Shown: positions 52,710 through 61,913 of the stretch, piece after piece
How positions within the stretch are numbered: position 1 is the first letter of the stretch
Layout: every line of letters begins with the position of its first letter
Origin: Arthrobacter sp. B3I9
Lineage (GTDB): Bacteria > Actinomycetota > Actinomycetes > Actinomycetales > Micrococcaceae
NCBI RefSeq assembly: GCF_030816935.1
Contig: NZ_JAUSYO010000001.1
Coordinates: 3,534,001-3,598,000, forward strand
DNA length: 64,000 nt
Direction of reading: 5' to 3'
Notes under the pieces: generated by a model
What the model was told of the DNA's origin: nothing
Databases searched by the model: none
The model's input: only the letters and a program-made list of their open reading frames with translations
Translations under genes and position numbers: made by a program

Positions 52710-54083
52710 ATGACGATCTCCAACACCAAAGCCAAGAAGCAGGCGCTCTGGCGCGTTCCGGCTGCCAGCTTCATTGGCACCACCATCGAGTGGTACGACT
52801 ACTACATCTTCGGCCTGCTCGCCGCCACCGGCGTCTTCAGCCGCCTGTACTTCCCGGAGCAGGATCCCGCCACCGGCCTGCTGATGGCATTTGTCACCTA
52901 CGCGGTGGGCTTCGTTGCCCGTCCGTTCGGCGGCATGTTCGCCGGCCACTTTGGCGACAAGATCGGCCGCAAGCCGATGCTGGTGCTCTCCCTGCTCATC
53001 ATGGGCTTCGCCACCCTGGCCATGGGCATGCTTCCCACTTACGCGCAGATCGGCGTCTGGGCCCCCATCCTGCTGACGGTCCTGCGCCTGCTGCAGGGCT
53101 TCGGCGCCGGAGCCGAGTGGGCCGGTGCGGCCGTCATCTCCATCGAGCACGCCCCTGCCGGTCGCAGCGGATTCTTCGGCAGCTTCACCCAGATGGGTGT
53201 TCCCGCGGGTATGCTGCTGGCCAACTCCAGCGTCCTGATCGTCAAGGGCCAGGTATCGGCTGAGGCCTTCGACGCCTGGGCCTGGCGCCTTCCGTTCCTG
53301 CTCAGCGTGATCCTGATTGTCACCGGCATGGTGGTCCGCAACAAGCTTGAGGACTCCAACGACTTCAAGGAACTCGTCGCGGCGAACAAGACCGCGAAGA
53401 AGCCCCTCGGCGAGGCCATGAAGAAGGAAACCAAGGGCATCTGGCTTGTGGTCGGCATGCGCCTGGCGGAGAACTCCGCGTTCTACCTGTACACCACCTT
53501 CTCCGTGGTCTACATCATGAAGACGTTCGGTGCTGAACGCGCCAACCAGGGCACCATGTCCGTTCTGATTGCCTCGGCCATCGGCGTCTTCGCTGTCCCG
53601 CTGTGGGCGATCCTCTCGGACAAGATCGGGCGCAAGCCGCTGTACCTGTTCGGTTCCATCGGCGGACTCCTGTTCTTCCCGCTCTACTTCGTCATGACGG
53701 ACACCGGCAGCGCACTGCTGGCAACGCTCGCCATCATCATCGGCCTCGCGGTCTTCCACAACTCGATGTACGGTCCGCAGGCAGCCTTCTTTGCTGAGCT
53801 GTTCTCCACCAAGCTGCGCTACAGCGGCGCCTCCATGGGCTACCAGTTCGGCTCGGTCCTGGCCGGCGGCATCGCGCCCCTCGTCGCCGTGGCGCTGCTC
53901 ACCGCCGGCAACGGCAAGCCGGGCTGGGTGATCCTGTACTTCAGCATCATCGGCGTGATCACGGTCGTCGCAACCCTGCTCGCACCGGAAACCCTCGCGA
54001 AGCTGGACCGGCGCATCACCGCCGCCCAGGCGCTGGACGAGAAGAACGAAGCGATTGCACAGGAGCGCGTCAGCTCCAACTGA
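52710..54083 (+). CDS. MHS-family MFS transporter
   Basis: 457 residues, 12 helices. MHS signatures: TTIEWYDYYIFGLLAA, FGGMFAGHFGDKIGRKPML, GFGAGAEWAGAA, and WAILSDKIGRKPLYLF. As third gene of the Fe-ADH/ALDH operon it most likely imports the hydroxy acid that the two dehydrogenases oxidise. A strong terminator follows. Confidence 0.88.
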   Translation: MTISNTKAKKQALWRVPAASFIGTTIEWYDYYIFGLLAATGVFSRLYFPEQDPATGLLMAFVTYAVGFVARPFGGMFAGHFGDKIGRKPMLVLSLLIMGFATLAMGMLPTYAQIGVWAPILLTVLRLLQGFGAGAEWAGAAVISIEHAPAGRSGFFGSFTQMGVPAGMLLANSSVLIVKGQVSAEAFDAWAWRLPFLLSVILIVTGMVVRNKLEDSNDFKELVAANKTAKKPLGEAMKKETKGIWLVVGMRLAENSAFYLYTTFSVVYIMKTFGAERANQGTMSVLIASAIGVFAVPLWAILSDKIGRKPLYLFGSIGGLLFFPLYFVMTDTGSALLATLAIIIGLAVFHNSMYGPQAAFFAELFSTKLRYSGASMGYQFGSVLAGGIAPLVAVALLTAGNGKPGWVILYFSIIGVITVVATLLAPETLAKLDRRITAAQALDEKNEAIAQERVSSN

Positions 54084-54103
54084 TACTCCTCTGAAATAAA
54101 GGC

Positions 54104-54142
54104 GGGCGTCGTCCGGGTCGAAAGTGGACCCGGGCGGCGCCC
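54104..54142 (+). terminator. Rho-independent terminator of the ADH/ALDH/MHS operon
   Basis: GGGCGTCGTCCGGGTC pairs over 16 positions (two G-U) with GACCCGGGCGGCGCCC and is followed by TTTCTTTT; 20 bases after the stop. Confidence 0.85.
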
Positions 54143-54259
54143 TTTCTTTTGGGTCCCGTCCTTGTGGGCCTGACGCGAGCCCGACGGCGGGCGGCTCGTG
54201 CTTGGCCCGGTGAAGGACCGGGTTCCGGGGCCGGTCCCCTCTCAGGGCAGAATGGACGC

Positions 54260-54844
54260 ATGACCCTTACGACCTTCGCGCTCATCCGCCATGGCCAAAC
54301 CGACTGGAACGCGCAGCGCCGTCTGCAAGGATCCAGCGACATTCCGCTGAACAACGTCGGACGTGGCCAGGCCCGGGAGGCCGTCGCCGCCCTTTCCGGC
54401 TACGAGTGGGACGCCGTGGTGTCCTCACCGCTGAGCCGTGCCGCCGAAACCGCCGACCTCATCGCCGCAGGGCTCGGAATCAGCGTGACCCGGCGCGTCC
54501 CGGAACTCACCGAGCGCGACTTCGGGCCGGCCGAAGGACTGCAGGACGGCCCCGAACTGGACGCCCTGCGCACCACCGACGGTTTCCTCGGAGCCGAAAG
54601 CGACGACGACGCGGCCGCCCGCGGGCTGGCTGCACTGGAAGCGCTGGCCGAGGAATTCCGCGGCAGCCGCGTCCTGGTGGTCGCCCACGGAACCCTCATC
54701 CGGTTGACCCTTGGGCGCGCGATCGGCCGCCCAGTGGAGAGCATCGATAACGCCGTGCTGAACCTCGCCCACCACCACGCCGTCGACGGCTGGCAGCTCG
54801 AGTACCTCAACGGTGAGCCGTGGGCCGCGGCACCCGTCGGCTGA
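54260..54844 (+). CDS. Histidine phosphatase (phosphoglycerate mutase-like)
   Basis: 194 residues. Catalytic motif LIRHGQTDWNAQRRLQG at the start (His9 phospho-acceptor), second histidine in VVAHGTLIRL, and ELTERDFGPAEG. Family members are broad phosphatases, dPGM or cobalamin-pathway CobC-like proteins; without context the substrate is unknown. ATG 54260 chosen because the motif then starts at residue 8; the longer frame upstream is arginine-rich and unlike the family. Confidence 0.88.
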   Translation: MTLTTFALIRHGQTDWNAQRRLQGSSDIPLNNVGRGQAREAVAALSGYEWDAVVSSPLSRAAETADLIAAGLGISVTRRVPELTERDFGPAEGLQDGPELDALRTTDGFLGAESDDDAAARGLAALEALAEEFRGSRVLVVAHGTLIRLTLGRAIGRPVESIDNAVLNLAHHHAVDGWQLEYLNGEPWAAAPVG

Positions 54845-54919
54845 CGAGGGCCGCCGGCGCTCAAACCGGCCGTTACCGCTGCCCCTGATCGCCAGGCTGC
54901 GGGCAGCTAGGGGTCCGCG

Positions 54920-55747
54920 TCAGCTTCCGGTCGTTTCCGAGTGCAGCCGCTCCGCCTCCTGCCAGAACTCGTCCACGCGCGCATTCCACACGTCCGGGAC
55001 CTCCTGGAACGGCTGGTGGGATTCCTCCGGCATCACCTCGAACTGCGCACCCGGTATCCGATGGGCTACGGCTGCACCCAGTTCCGGCCGGCTCATCGGA
55101 TCCACTCCCCCGGCCAGGACAAGGGTGGGCGCTTTGATCTGCCCCAGACGGCTGGCCGTCTCGTGGGCCACGAACGCGTCCAGGAACTTTAGGAAATCGC
55201 TCGTGGACTGGGGATAAGGGAAGGCGAGGGCGTCGTCGATAATTTGGCTGACCATCCCGCTGTTGTGTGCCCGTGGCGTATAGACCAGCAGGAAGAAGAA
55301 CTCCAGGAATGCGCGCTCGTCCGGTGCCAGCGTGGCCTGCCAGTGGATGGACCGGCAGAGCGACTTCATGTACTGGTCCATTGCCGGCCACGTGCTCTGC
55401 AGCACCAGGCTTCGCACCAGCTCCGGGTGCCGCAGGGCAAGCTCCTGGGCGATGATGCTGCCGCCGGAAAACCCTGCGACATGCGCTGGAGGACTGCCGA
55501 GACCACGCAGCACCGCAGCCGCGTCGTCCGCCATGGCCTCGACAGTGGGTTGCCCCTCCGGCATCGCCGTGCGGCCGGCCCCCCGGTTATCGAACGCCGT
55601 CAGCCTGTAGCGGTCCGCCAGCCCGTCCAGCTGGAACTGCCAGGACTCCACGGTGTCCCCAAGGCCGCCGATCAGCAGGACATCCGGCCCCTCGCCGATC
55701 TGCTCCGTCCAGATCTCCAGCTCCCCGGCTTTCACATACCGCCCCAC
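54920..55747 (-). CDS. Alpha/beta hydrolase
   Basis: 275 residues starting at GTG 55747, with AGGAGG 9 bases upstream. Motifs: oxyanion strand LLIGGLGDTVESWQFQ, RLTAFDNRGAGRT, nucleophile elbow GFSGGS, acidic residue in VLAGGVDPMS and histidine in EESHQPFQEV. It is of the 3-oxoadipate enol-lactonase/haloperoxidase-like type; the substrate is not deducible. An upstream in-frame ATG at 55834 would add 29 arginine-rich residues without RBS. Confidence 0.85.
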   Translation of the reverse strand: MGRYVKAGELEIWTEQIGEGPDVLLIGGLGDTVESWQFQLDGLADRYRLTAFDNRGAGRTAMPEGQPTVEAMADDAAAVLRGLGSPPAHVAGFSGGSIIAQELALRHPELVRSLVLQSTWPAMDQYMKSLCRSIHWQATLAPDERAFLEFFFLLVYTPRAHNSGMVSQIIDDALAFPYPQSTSDFLKFLDAFVAHETASRLGQIKAPTLVLAGGVDPMSRPELGAAVAHRIPGAQFEVMPEESHQPFQEVPDVWNARVDEFWQEAERLHSETTGS

Positions 55748-56144
55748 TGCGGCCCTCCTGTCTCGTTCGGCCGCCGGCCAAGCGGTCCTGCCGAGTCCGC
55801 TGCCGGTGCAAGTCCGCGGCAACCCGCGAGGCAATGCATGGGTAATCTACTCTCCTGCTGGTGGGGCGCCTAGGGTATTCCGGACCGGCCCGCCCGCTCC
55901 CTACTGTCCGGGCGGGGCACTCCACGTTGGCCGTTGTCCGGCTTGGCGGGCGACTTTATACTGTGGACACCGCGAGCTGTTCCAGTGCCTTTGGCGGCTG
56001 GACTGTATTCCCGGGCCGCGACGTTCACGGCCCGCACGTACCGGGACGGGTATCGCCCTGCACCGCCGATTCCGGCGAGAACAAATCCACTATTGGACGC
56101 ACTATTGGGGCCGCCAATCCCCGTGGAACGGAAGCAGCAGACCG
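55748..56144. other. 397-base gene-free region with one promoter
   Basis: Between the divergent hydrolase and flavoenzyme starts. Apart from the promoter at 55934-55962 I see no gene: the open frames on both strands are arginine- or proline-rich shadows without RBS. Confidence 0.6.
55934..55962 (+). promoter_or_regulatory. Sigma-70-type promoter of the flavoenzyme gene
   Basis: TTGTCC (55934-55939), 17-base spacer, TATACT (55957-55962). Predicted leader about 175 bases before ATG 56145. Confidence 0.6.
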
Positions 56145-57575
56145 ATGAGCACAATGCACCAGGCGGAGCAGGACGGCGAAAAGGACCGTGCCCTGCAGGA
56201 GTTGCGCAGGCACCTGGCGGGGCAGGTGATCGAACCGCAGGATCCGCTGTACGACGAGGCCCGTGCGGTATGGAACGGCATGATCGACGTGCGTCCGCGG
56301 GCCGTCATCCGGGCGGGAGCCGTCGGGGACATCCACCCGGTCCTGCACACAGCCCGCAGCACTGGCCTGCCGCTTGCCGTGCGCGGCGGGGGGCACAACA
56401 TCGCCGGCCATGGCACCGTGGAAGGCGGCCTCGTGCTGGATCTCAGCCAGTTGCGCAATGTGGCTGTCGACGTCGACAAGCGGCTCGTCGTCGTCGAGCC
56501 CGGGGCGACCTTGGCAGACGTGGACCGGGCCACGGCCGCACACGGACTCGCCGTGCCGCTTGGGGTGATCAGCGCAACGGGGGTTGCCGGGCTGACCCTC
56601 GGCGGAGGGGTGGGCTGGCTGACCCGGTCCAACGGGCTGAGCCTGGACAACCTGGACTGCGCCGACGTCATCACCGCCACCGGAGAGCACCTGCATGCCA
56701 GCGAACAGCAAAACCCCGAGCTGTTCTGGGGGCTCCGCGGCGGGGGCGGCAACTTCGGGGTGGTCTCGTCCTTCACGTTCCGCGCCCGGACGCTGCCTGC
56801 TGATGTGCTGGGGGGAAACTTCTTCTACCGCCCCACGCGCTGGAAGAGCGCGCTGAGCGCCTTCGCCCGGTGGACGCAGGACCTACCCGAGGAGATGAAC
56901 CCGATCATCTCCTTCCTCGTGCTCCCACCCGACATGGAGATGGGCACTGAGCCGTGGATGATCATCGGTTTCGCCTGGGCTTCGGAAAACCACCCGCCCG
57001 GGCTCGAGCTGATCGGGCAGTTGCGCCAGTCCGCGCCCCCAGACGCGGAGGAAGTGGGGCCGACCGCCTGGCTGGAGTGGCAGTCCGCCATGGACGCTCT
57101 CTTTCCCAAAGGCTCCCGGGGGTACTGGAAAAACATGTCGTTCTCCCGGATGGACGATGCGGCCATTGACGTTCTGGTCAGTTTCGCCTCTGAGGTGACA
57201 TGGTCCGGGACCGGGATCGATATCCACCACATGGAAGGGGCCTTCGGGCGTGTGCCCGAGGAAGCTACAGCGTTTCCCAACCGCTCGGCAAAGTACTGGC
57301 TGAATATCTACGGCTTCTGGCAGGACCCGGCGGAGGACGAGCGGCTGAGCGCGTTCGCGCGGAAGGCCCACGCTCTCATGCAGCCGTTCGGCGAGCACGG
57401 CCAGTATGTCAACTTCCTCGGCGCAGAAATCGGACAAGACCCCATCGAGGCCGCACGGCAGGCCTACGGCCCCGAAACATATGACCGACTGGTGGACCTG
57501 AAGAACCGCTTCGACCCGCAAAACCTCTTCCGCCTCAACCACAACATCGTGCCGGCCCCCGCCGGAGGGGCCTAA
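56145..57575 (+). CDS. BBE-type FAD-linked oxidoreductase
   Basis: 476 residues. PCMH/FAD_binding_4 domain with RGGGHNIAGHGTVEGGLVLD, where the histidine in GGHNIAG is the usual covalent FAD site, and GLTLGGGVGWLTRSNGLSLD; no cysteine at the position used for a second covalent link, so 6-hydroxynicotine-oxidase-like single attachment is likely. The C-terminal BBE motif YDRLVDLKNRFDPQNLF follows. Substrates of the family are alkaloids and sugars. The start is ATG 56145 (or ATG 56154); the longer frame upstream includes the promoter region and is not coding. Confidence 0.88.
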   Translation: MSTMHQAEQDGEKDRALQELRRHLAGQVIEPQDPLYDEARAVWNGMIDVRPRAVIRAGAVGDIHPVLHTARSTGLPLAVRGGGHNIAGHGTVEGGLVLDLSQLRNVAVDVDKRLVVVEPGATLADVDRATAAHGLAVPLGVISATGVAGLTLGGGVGWLTRSNGLSLDNLDCADVITATGEHLHASEQQNPELFWGLRGGGGNFGVVSSFTFRARTLPADVLGGNFFYRPTRWKSALSAFARWTQDLPEEMNPIISFLVLPPDMEMGTEPWMIIGFAWASENHPPGLELIGQLRQSAPPDAEEVGPTAWLEWQSAMDALFPKGSRGYWKNMSFSRMDDAAIDVLVSFASEVTWSGTGIDIHHMEGAFGRVPEEATAFPNRSAKYWLNIYGFWQDPAEDERLSAFARKAHALMQPFGEHGQYVNFLGAEIGQDPIEAARQAYGPETYDRLVDLKNRFDPQNLFRLNHNIVPAPAGGA

Positions 57576-57626
57576 GCCGGGGCGGCCTTCCCCAGGTTCC
57601 TGCTCCGACGGGTGCCAGCCTCAGGC

Positions 57627-58007
57627 CTACGTGCGCTGGGAGAGGTTGAGAATGTTGCCCTCGCTGTCCAGGAACCAGGCTGCCTTTCCCCAATCATTGG
57701 TGGCAATCCCGTTCTCCGTCTTCAGGCCGGGGAAATCATATTCTTCGAAAACGACGCCGCGGCCTCGCAGATCCTCCATCTCGCGTTCGAGGTTGTCCGT
57801 TTCCCAGCCCATCTGGGTGTTCTTGGCTGTCCCTGCATTCTCCGTCTGGTAAATCAGGAACCCTGTTCCGTTCCCGCAGCGGTAAATGGCGCTGCCCTCT
57901 TCCATGGAATCGGAGGGTTCCATGCCCAGCTTGTCCCGGTAGAAATCCTTCGCCCTGTCGATGTCCTTCGCGGGGAGGACAGCCAGAATGTTTGAATCCG
58001 TGAGCAT
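57627..58007 (-). CDS. VOC-family (glyoxalase-like) protein
   Basis: 126 residues. One or two beta-alpha-beta-beta-beta units: LAVLPAKDIDRAKDFYRDKL near the start and VVFEEYDFPGLKTENGIATN, AAWFLDSEGNILNL at the end. Metal ligands are not obvious from pattern alone. ATG 58007 has AAGGAA 6 bases upstream. Family roles include glyoxalase I, antibiotic binding and dioxygenases; unspecified here. Confidence 0.85.
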   Translation of the reverse strand: MLTDSNILAVLPAKDIDRAKDFYRDKLGMEPSDSMEEGSAIYRCGNGTGFLIYQTENAGTAKNTQMGWETDNLEREMEDLRGRGVVFEEYDFPGLKTENGIATNDWGKAAWFLDSEGNILNLSQRT

Positions 58008-58390
58008 GATGATTTCCTTCTCTGGATTGATGTGTCGCACGACGGCGCGGTTCCTCCCCCCTGTTTCGGGTCCCCACTACGTCTTTGTCCGGGGGCCGTG
58101 ACCGCCCGTTGCGCCGAGTGCCGGGCAGCCACCCGGGACTCTTCACCGCCGTGCCCGCCATCACCGGCGCGAGAGTCCCCGAAGCTTATGTGGCCATTAT
58201 GGACCGATCCGTAGCCAAGGAAATAGGCAAACGCGTGCCCTGCGGCGGGAACGGCTCCGGTGCCGTCGGCGTCGTCCGTGGCGCCGCTCCTCCGGGACGC
58301 GGCCCTGGCCGGCGAAGCGATCCAACGGGCGCGCCGGGCCAGCATGCAGCTGACCTGCGTGGCCGGGATCGCCGGGCTACAGCGGCTACC
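58008..58390. other. 383-base gene-free stretch
   Basis: No convincing gene on either strand; open frames are short, lack RBS and give arginine/glycine/alanine-rich sequences. Nothing recognisable found. Confidence 0.55.
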
Positions 58391-59593
58391 TCACAGAGCG
58401 TGCATGTCAGCGGACGTTGAGTCGGCCAGGTCCACTTCGCCGTGCTCATGTCCGGCAGTTGTCCGGATGACGATGCTGTCCAGATGGGGCAGGGCTCGCC
58501 TCACCCGGCGCTGGGCGTCCCGCACAATCTGCTCAGCTGCGGAAACCGGCATGTCAGCCACCTGGATGGTTGCGTTGCCCTGGATTCGGTGTCCGATCCA
58601 GCGCAGCTGCAACGCCGGCACCGCGTCCACACCGGGCGTGGCCGTGAGCGCCGCCTGTGCACGATCGAGAAGGTCGGGCTCGATGCCGTCCATCAGACGC
58701 CGGCCGATGCTCCGGATGGTGCCCCACAGCAGGATGATGATGGCGACGGCGATCAGCAGACCCACAATCGGGTCGGCCAGCGGGAAGCCGGCCCAGACGC
58801 CGATCACTCCCAGCACCACGGCCAGGGAGGTGAATCCGTCCATGCGGGCGTGGACACCGTCGGCAACTAAAGCGGCAGAGCCGATCTTCCGGCCTACCCG
58901 GATGCGGTAGATAGCCACAGCTTCGTTGCCCGCGAAGCCGACCAGGCCCGCTGCGGCCACCCACCAGAGGTTCTGCAGGGGCTGAGGATTGAGCAGCCGA
59001 TCGACAGACTGCCAGCCGGCAACAAGTGCTGAGAGCGCGACGACGGCAACGATGAAGAGGCCGGCCAGGTCTTCGGCCCTGCCGAAGCCGTAGGTGTAGC
59101 GCCGGGTTGCCGGCCGGCGGGCGAGGATGAACGCAACCCACAGCGGCACCGCAGTCAAAGCGTCAGAGAAGTTGTGAATGGTGTCGGCGAGCAAAGCCAC
59201 CGAGCCGCTTCCGAGCACCACGATGAATTGCAGGACGCTGGTGCCAAGCAGCATGAAGAGGCTGATCTTCAGCGCCCGGACGCCTTGCTCGCTCGCCTCC
59301 AGTGCGTCGTCGATGGAGTCCACGGCGTCGTGGGTATGCGGAACGAACAAGCCGTAAAAGAAGCCCTTGATTCCCGTCGGGTGGGTGTGGGAATGACCGT
59401 GGCCATGCTCGTGACCGTGCCCGCCATGATCGTGGGAGTGCGCGTGGCCATGGCCGTGGTCGTGGCCGTGGCCGTGGTCGTGGCCGTGGTCGTGCCGGTC
59501 GTGCCCGTGTCCGTCGTGACCCTGGTCCTGCTTGTCGACGTCGACCTGGGACCCGGTCGAGCTGGAATGGGGGTGATCGCTGTGCGTGCTCAT
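58391..59593 (-). CDS. Cation diffusion facilitator (CDF) metal exporter with His-rich N-terminus
   Basis: 400 residues. Residues 5-75 are extremely histidine-rich (HGHDRHDHGHDHGHGHDHGH pattern), a metal buffer. Six helices follow, with the transport-site residues DTIHNFSDAL in helix II and DGVHARMDGF in helix V (H-x-x-x-D at both, the zinc/cobalt type). A C-terminal CDF regulatory domain ends with a histidine/glutamate-containing tail (TTAGHEHGEVDL). The start overlaps the ArsR stop by ATGA, so the pair is a metal-inducible efflux operon. Substrate zinc or cobalt, not decided. Confidence 0.92.
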   Translation of the reverse strand: MSTHSDHPHSSSTGSQVDVDKQDQGHDGHGHDRHDHGHDHGHGHDHGHGHAHSHDHGGHGHEHGHGHSHTHPTGIKGFFYGLFVPHTHDAVDSIDDALEASEQGVRALKISLFMLLGTSVLQFIVVLGSGSVALLADTIHNFSDALTAVPLWVAFILARRPATRRYTYGFGRAEDLAGLFIVAVVALSALVAGWQSVDRLLNPQPLQNLWWVAAAGLVGFAGNEAVAIYRIRVGRKIGSAALVADGVHARMDGFTSLAVVLGVIGVWAGFPLADPIVGLLIAVAIIILLWGTIRSIGRRLMDGIEPDLLDRAQAALTATPGVDAVPALQLRWIGHRIQGNATIQVADMPVSAAEQIVRDAQRRVRRALPHLDSIVIRTTAGHEHGEVDLADSTSADMHAL

Positions 59594-59961
59594 TCTTGTT
59601 CCCTGCTCTCGGCGTGGTGGTGTCGGGGCGTTCCCCCGAGCGAGTGCTCGGCTTGGAAGATGGCATCGGTGACGAGCCGCTGGGCGTGTTCGTTCTCGAG
59701 GCGATAGAACACGCGTGTGCCGTCCTGCCGCGCGGCCACTATCCGTCCCAGACGCATTTTCGCCAGGTGCTGGGACACGGCCGCCGGCGATTTGTGGACC
59801 ATTTCCGCCAACTGGTGCACGGGCAGTTCACCGTCCCGGAGCGCAAGGATGATCCGCACACGGGTTGCGTCGGCGAGCATTGCGAACACCTCAACTGCCA
59901 GTTCCACAAACTGGCTGTCGGGTTCGCGACCGCGTATCCGGTTATCTGCATTCATGCGCAT
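59590..59961 (-). CDS. ArsR/SmtB-family metal-sensing repressor
   Basis: About 123 residues from ATG 59961 (or ATG 59955). Winged helix: VFAMLADATRVRIILALRDG then LPVHQLAEMVHKSPAAVSQH. The last helix, ERLVTDAIFQAEHSLGG-like, and the end HHHAESREQE give the C-terminal alpha-5 D-x-H..H-x-x-E/H metal site of zinc/cobalt sensors. It would repress its own operon with the CDF exporter. A short palindrome (ATGCGCAT, 59954-59961) overlaps the start codons and may be part of the operator. No RBS is seen, so leaderless translation is possible. Confidence 0.85.
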   Translation of the reverse strand: MRMNADNRIRGREPDSQFVELAVEVFAMLADATRVRIILALRDGELPVHQLAEMVHKSPAAVSQHLAKMRLGRIVAARQDGTRVFYRLENEHAQRLVTDAIFQAEHSLGGTPRHHHAESREQE

Positions 59962-60147
59962 ATTCTGACACACTACCGGTGGACGGCGCCTTCCGGCCTC
60001 TAGCCTTGGCGCTGGCGACAACCAGCCCTGCGACGAAGTGTTCACCCCCGGTCCAACAACCCGCCCCGGGCAGTCCATCTCGCCCTCCTAGCGTGGTCGA
60101 GTCGCCGGCACAGCGCCGGTAACAGTCACCCAGGAGGAACCATTTCC

Positions 60148-61218
60148 ATGCGCGCACCCCTGACTGCCGCGGCCGCTGCCGCCCTCATCGCCGCTCTGGC
60201 GAGCCCCGCCGTCGCCGCTTCCACCCCCGAGACTGGCCCCGCGCCGTCGTCGGACGCTGCCGTAAAAGCAACAGCCAGCATCAAGACCAACGAGAGCAAC
60301 GGCTCCTTCGACCTGCAGGCGCACCGCGGAGGCCGCGGCGAGTGGACCGAGGAATCCCTGGCCGCCTTCGCCAACTCCCTGAAGCTCGGCGTCACCACGC
60401 TGGAACTGGACACCCACCTGACGTCCGACGGCAAGGTCATCGTCTGGCATGACGACACCATCCAGGCGGACAAATGCCGCGACACCGCGCCCGCAGCTCC
60501 CGGCGACGCACAGTTCCCGTACGTCGGGGACCGCGTCGCTGAGCTGTCGCTCGCGCAGATCAAAAGCCTCGACTGCGGCTTCACCCAGCTCAAGGGGTTC
60601 CCCGAACAGGACGTCATCGAAGGAAACCGGATCGCTGAACTCAAGGACGTCTTTCGGGTGGTGAATGACGCCGACGCCAAAAAGGTCCGCTTCAACATCG
60701 AGACCAAGGTGGAGGACGGCCAGGCCGGCGGCGAAGGCTCGGTTGCCCTGACCAAGGCTGTGGTCCACGAGATCAGTAGCGCCGGTATGGCCGGGCGCAG
60801 CACTTTGCAGTCGTTCGACTGGTCCTCGCTGAACCTGGCCAAAACGATCGCCCCGCAGCTTCCCCTCGCGGCCCTGTCCAGCGGCGATGCCTGGCTCGAG
60901 GTCGGCAAGCCCGGCGCCAGCCCCAACCTCGGCGGCATCGACATCGACACCTACGGCGGATCCCTTGCCAAGGCAGCGGCTGCCCAGGGCTACGACATCA
61001 TCTCCCCCACCTTCCGTTCCGTGACCCCGGCCATGGTCACCGAAGCCCACGCGCTCGGGGTGACTGTCATTCCCTGGACCGTCAACACCACGGCCGACAT
61101 GGAGCAGCTGATGGACCTCGGCGTCGACGGCATCATCACCGACTATCCCACCCGCCTGCGGACCGTCACCGAGCAGCGCGGACTGAAGCTCCCCAAGGCT
61201 TACTCAACCAAGAGCTAG
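60148..61218 (+). CDS. Secreted glycerophosphodiester phosphodiesterase
   Basis: 356 residues. Signal peptide AAAAALIAALASPAVAASTP (cleavage near 25). Catalytic motifs of GDPD: LQAHRGGRGEWTEESLAAF (H59, R60), LELDTHLTSDGKVIVWHDD (E, D and H), and a C-terminal D/W region VTVIPWTVNTTADMEQLMDL. It releases glycerol-3-phosphate from extracellular phospholipid headgroups or teichoic acids. ATG 60148 has AGGAGGAACC upstream. Single gene ended by a hairpin. Confidence 0.92.
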   Translation: MRAPLTAAAAAALIAALASPAVAASTPETGPAPSSDAAVKATASIKTNESNGSFDLQAHRGGRGEWTEESLAAFANSLKLGVTTLELDTHLTSDGKVIVWHDDTIQADKCRDTAPAAPGDAQFPYVGDRVAELSLAQIKSLDCGFTQLKGFPEQDVIEGNRIAELKDVFRVVNDADAKKVRFNIETKVEDGQAGGEGSVALTKAVVHEISSAGMAGRSTLQSFDWSSLNLAKTIAPQLPLAALSSGDAWLEVGKPGASPNLGGIDIDTYGGSLAKAAAAQGYDIISPTFRSVTPAMVTEAHALGVTVIPWTVNTTADMEQLMDLGVDGIITDYPTRLRTVTEQRGLKLPKAYSTKS

Positions 61219-61230
61219 AAGCACGACGAC

Positions 61231-61255
61231 GGGGCGGCCACCGGGTGGCCGCCCC
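61231..61255 (+). terminator. Terminator after GDPD
   Basis: GGGGCGGCCAC and GTGGCCGCCCC form a perfect 11-pair stem with a CGG loop, followed by GTTTG; 12 bases after the stop. Confidence 0.8.
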
Positions 61256-61310
61256 GTTTGCGTCTCAAGGGACTCACAGCCGCGGTTTCCTCCGAAAGCC
61301 CCCTGCCCTG

Positions 61311-61727
61311 TTATTGAGGCACGGCCCCGATCTGCTGCATCAACTTCAGCGTGTCCGTGGTGCCCCAGTGCTCGGCGACCTTGCCGTCCTCGACCCGGAT
61401 AATGTCCGTGCAGCCGAACTCGACGCTATTGCCCGTTGCTGCGACACCGGCCATTTCGCCACTGTGGGTACCGGCCAGAATCACGTGGGCCGCCTCCATA
61501 TCTCCCGACGCCACGGTCGCCGTGATGGCCTTGACGCGGATATCGGGGAAGGCCGTCCGCATCACGTTGACGAAGAACCCGACTCCCTCCCTGCCCGGAG
61601 GCTGCCCGGGGAGCGCCTCTTCGTGATCCACATAGCTATCCAGCGCCAACTCATCAATGAGATTCAGGTTTCCGCTCTCAATGATCTCTTTGTAGAACCG
61701 TTCAATCAGTCCAGTGCCGTCCGACAT
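61311..61727 (-). CDS. SnoaL-like/ester cyclase protein (NTF2 fold)
   Basis: 138 residues: LIERFYKEIIESGNLNLIDE, LDSYVDHEEALPGQPPGREG, SGDMEAAHVILAGTHSGEMA, FGCTDIIRVEDGKVAEHWGT. This is the SnoaL-like polyketide/ester-cyclase family, whose non-enzymatic members are common and of unknown role. ATG 61727 with AAGGAG upstream on the minus strand (GAGTCGG region). It is the intact paralog of the decayed copy at 23446-23727. Confidence 0.88.
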   Translation of the reverse strand: MSDGTGLIERFYKEIIESGNLNLIDELALDSYVDHEEALPGQPPGREGVGFFVNVMRTAFPDIRVKAITATVASGDMEAAHVILAGTHSGEMAGVAATGNSVEFGCTDIIRVEDGKVAEHWGTTDTLKLMQQIGAVPQ

Positions 61728-61913
61728 TTCCGACTCCTTGTGCGCGAGACCGTTTGATATCCCCCGGTGTCACGCTGTGACTCTCCATGCTCGCGCCAGG
61801 CTGTGCGGAGGGGGCCGGACTGAGCGCCGAAGACCTTCGGCATGCCTGGTGAAAACGGGCAAAACGCCCCGATAAGGCCGACGCTAATCCGGGCCATTTG
61901 GGGTGTCAAGGCG

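Noticed and set aside
58091..58112. Possible fifth copy of the palindromic repeat
   Set aside because: Only CCCGTTGCGC is shared; neither CTATCAC nor the right arm is present.
58085..58420. Open frames in the 58.0-58.4 kb gap
   Set aside because: No RBS, low-complexity composition, conflicting frames; no family resemblance.
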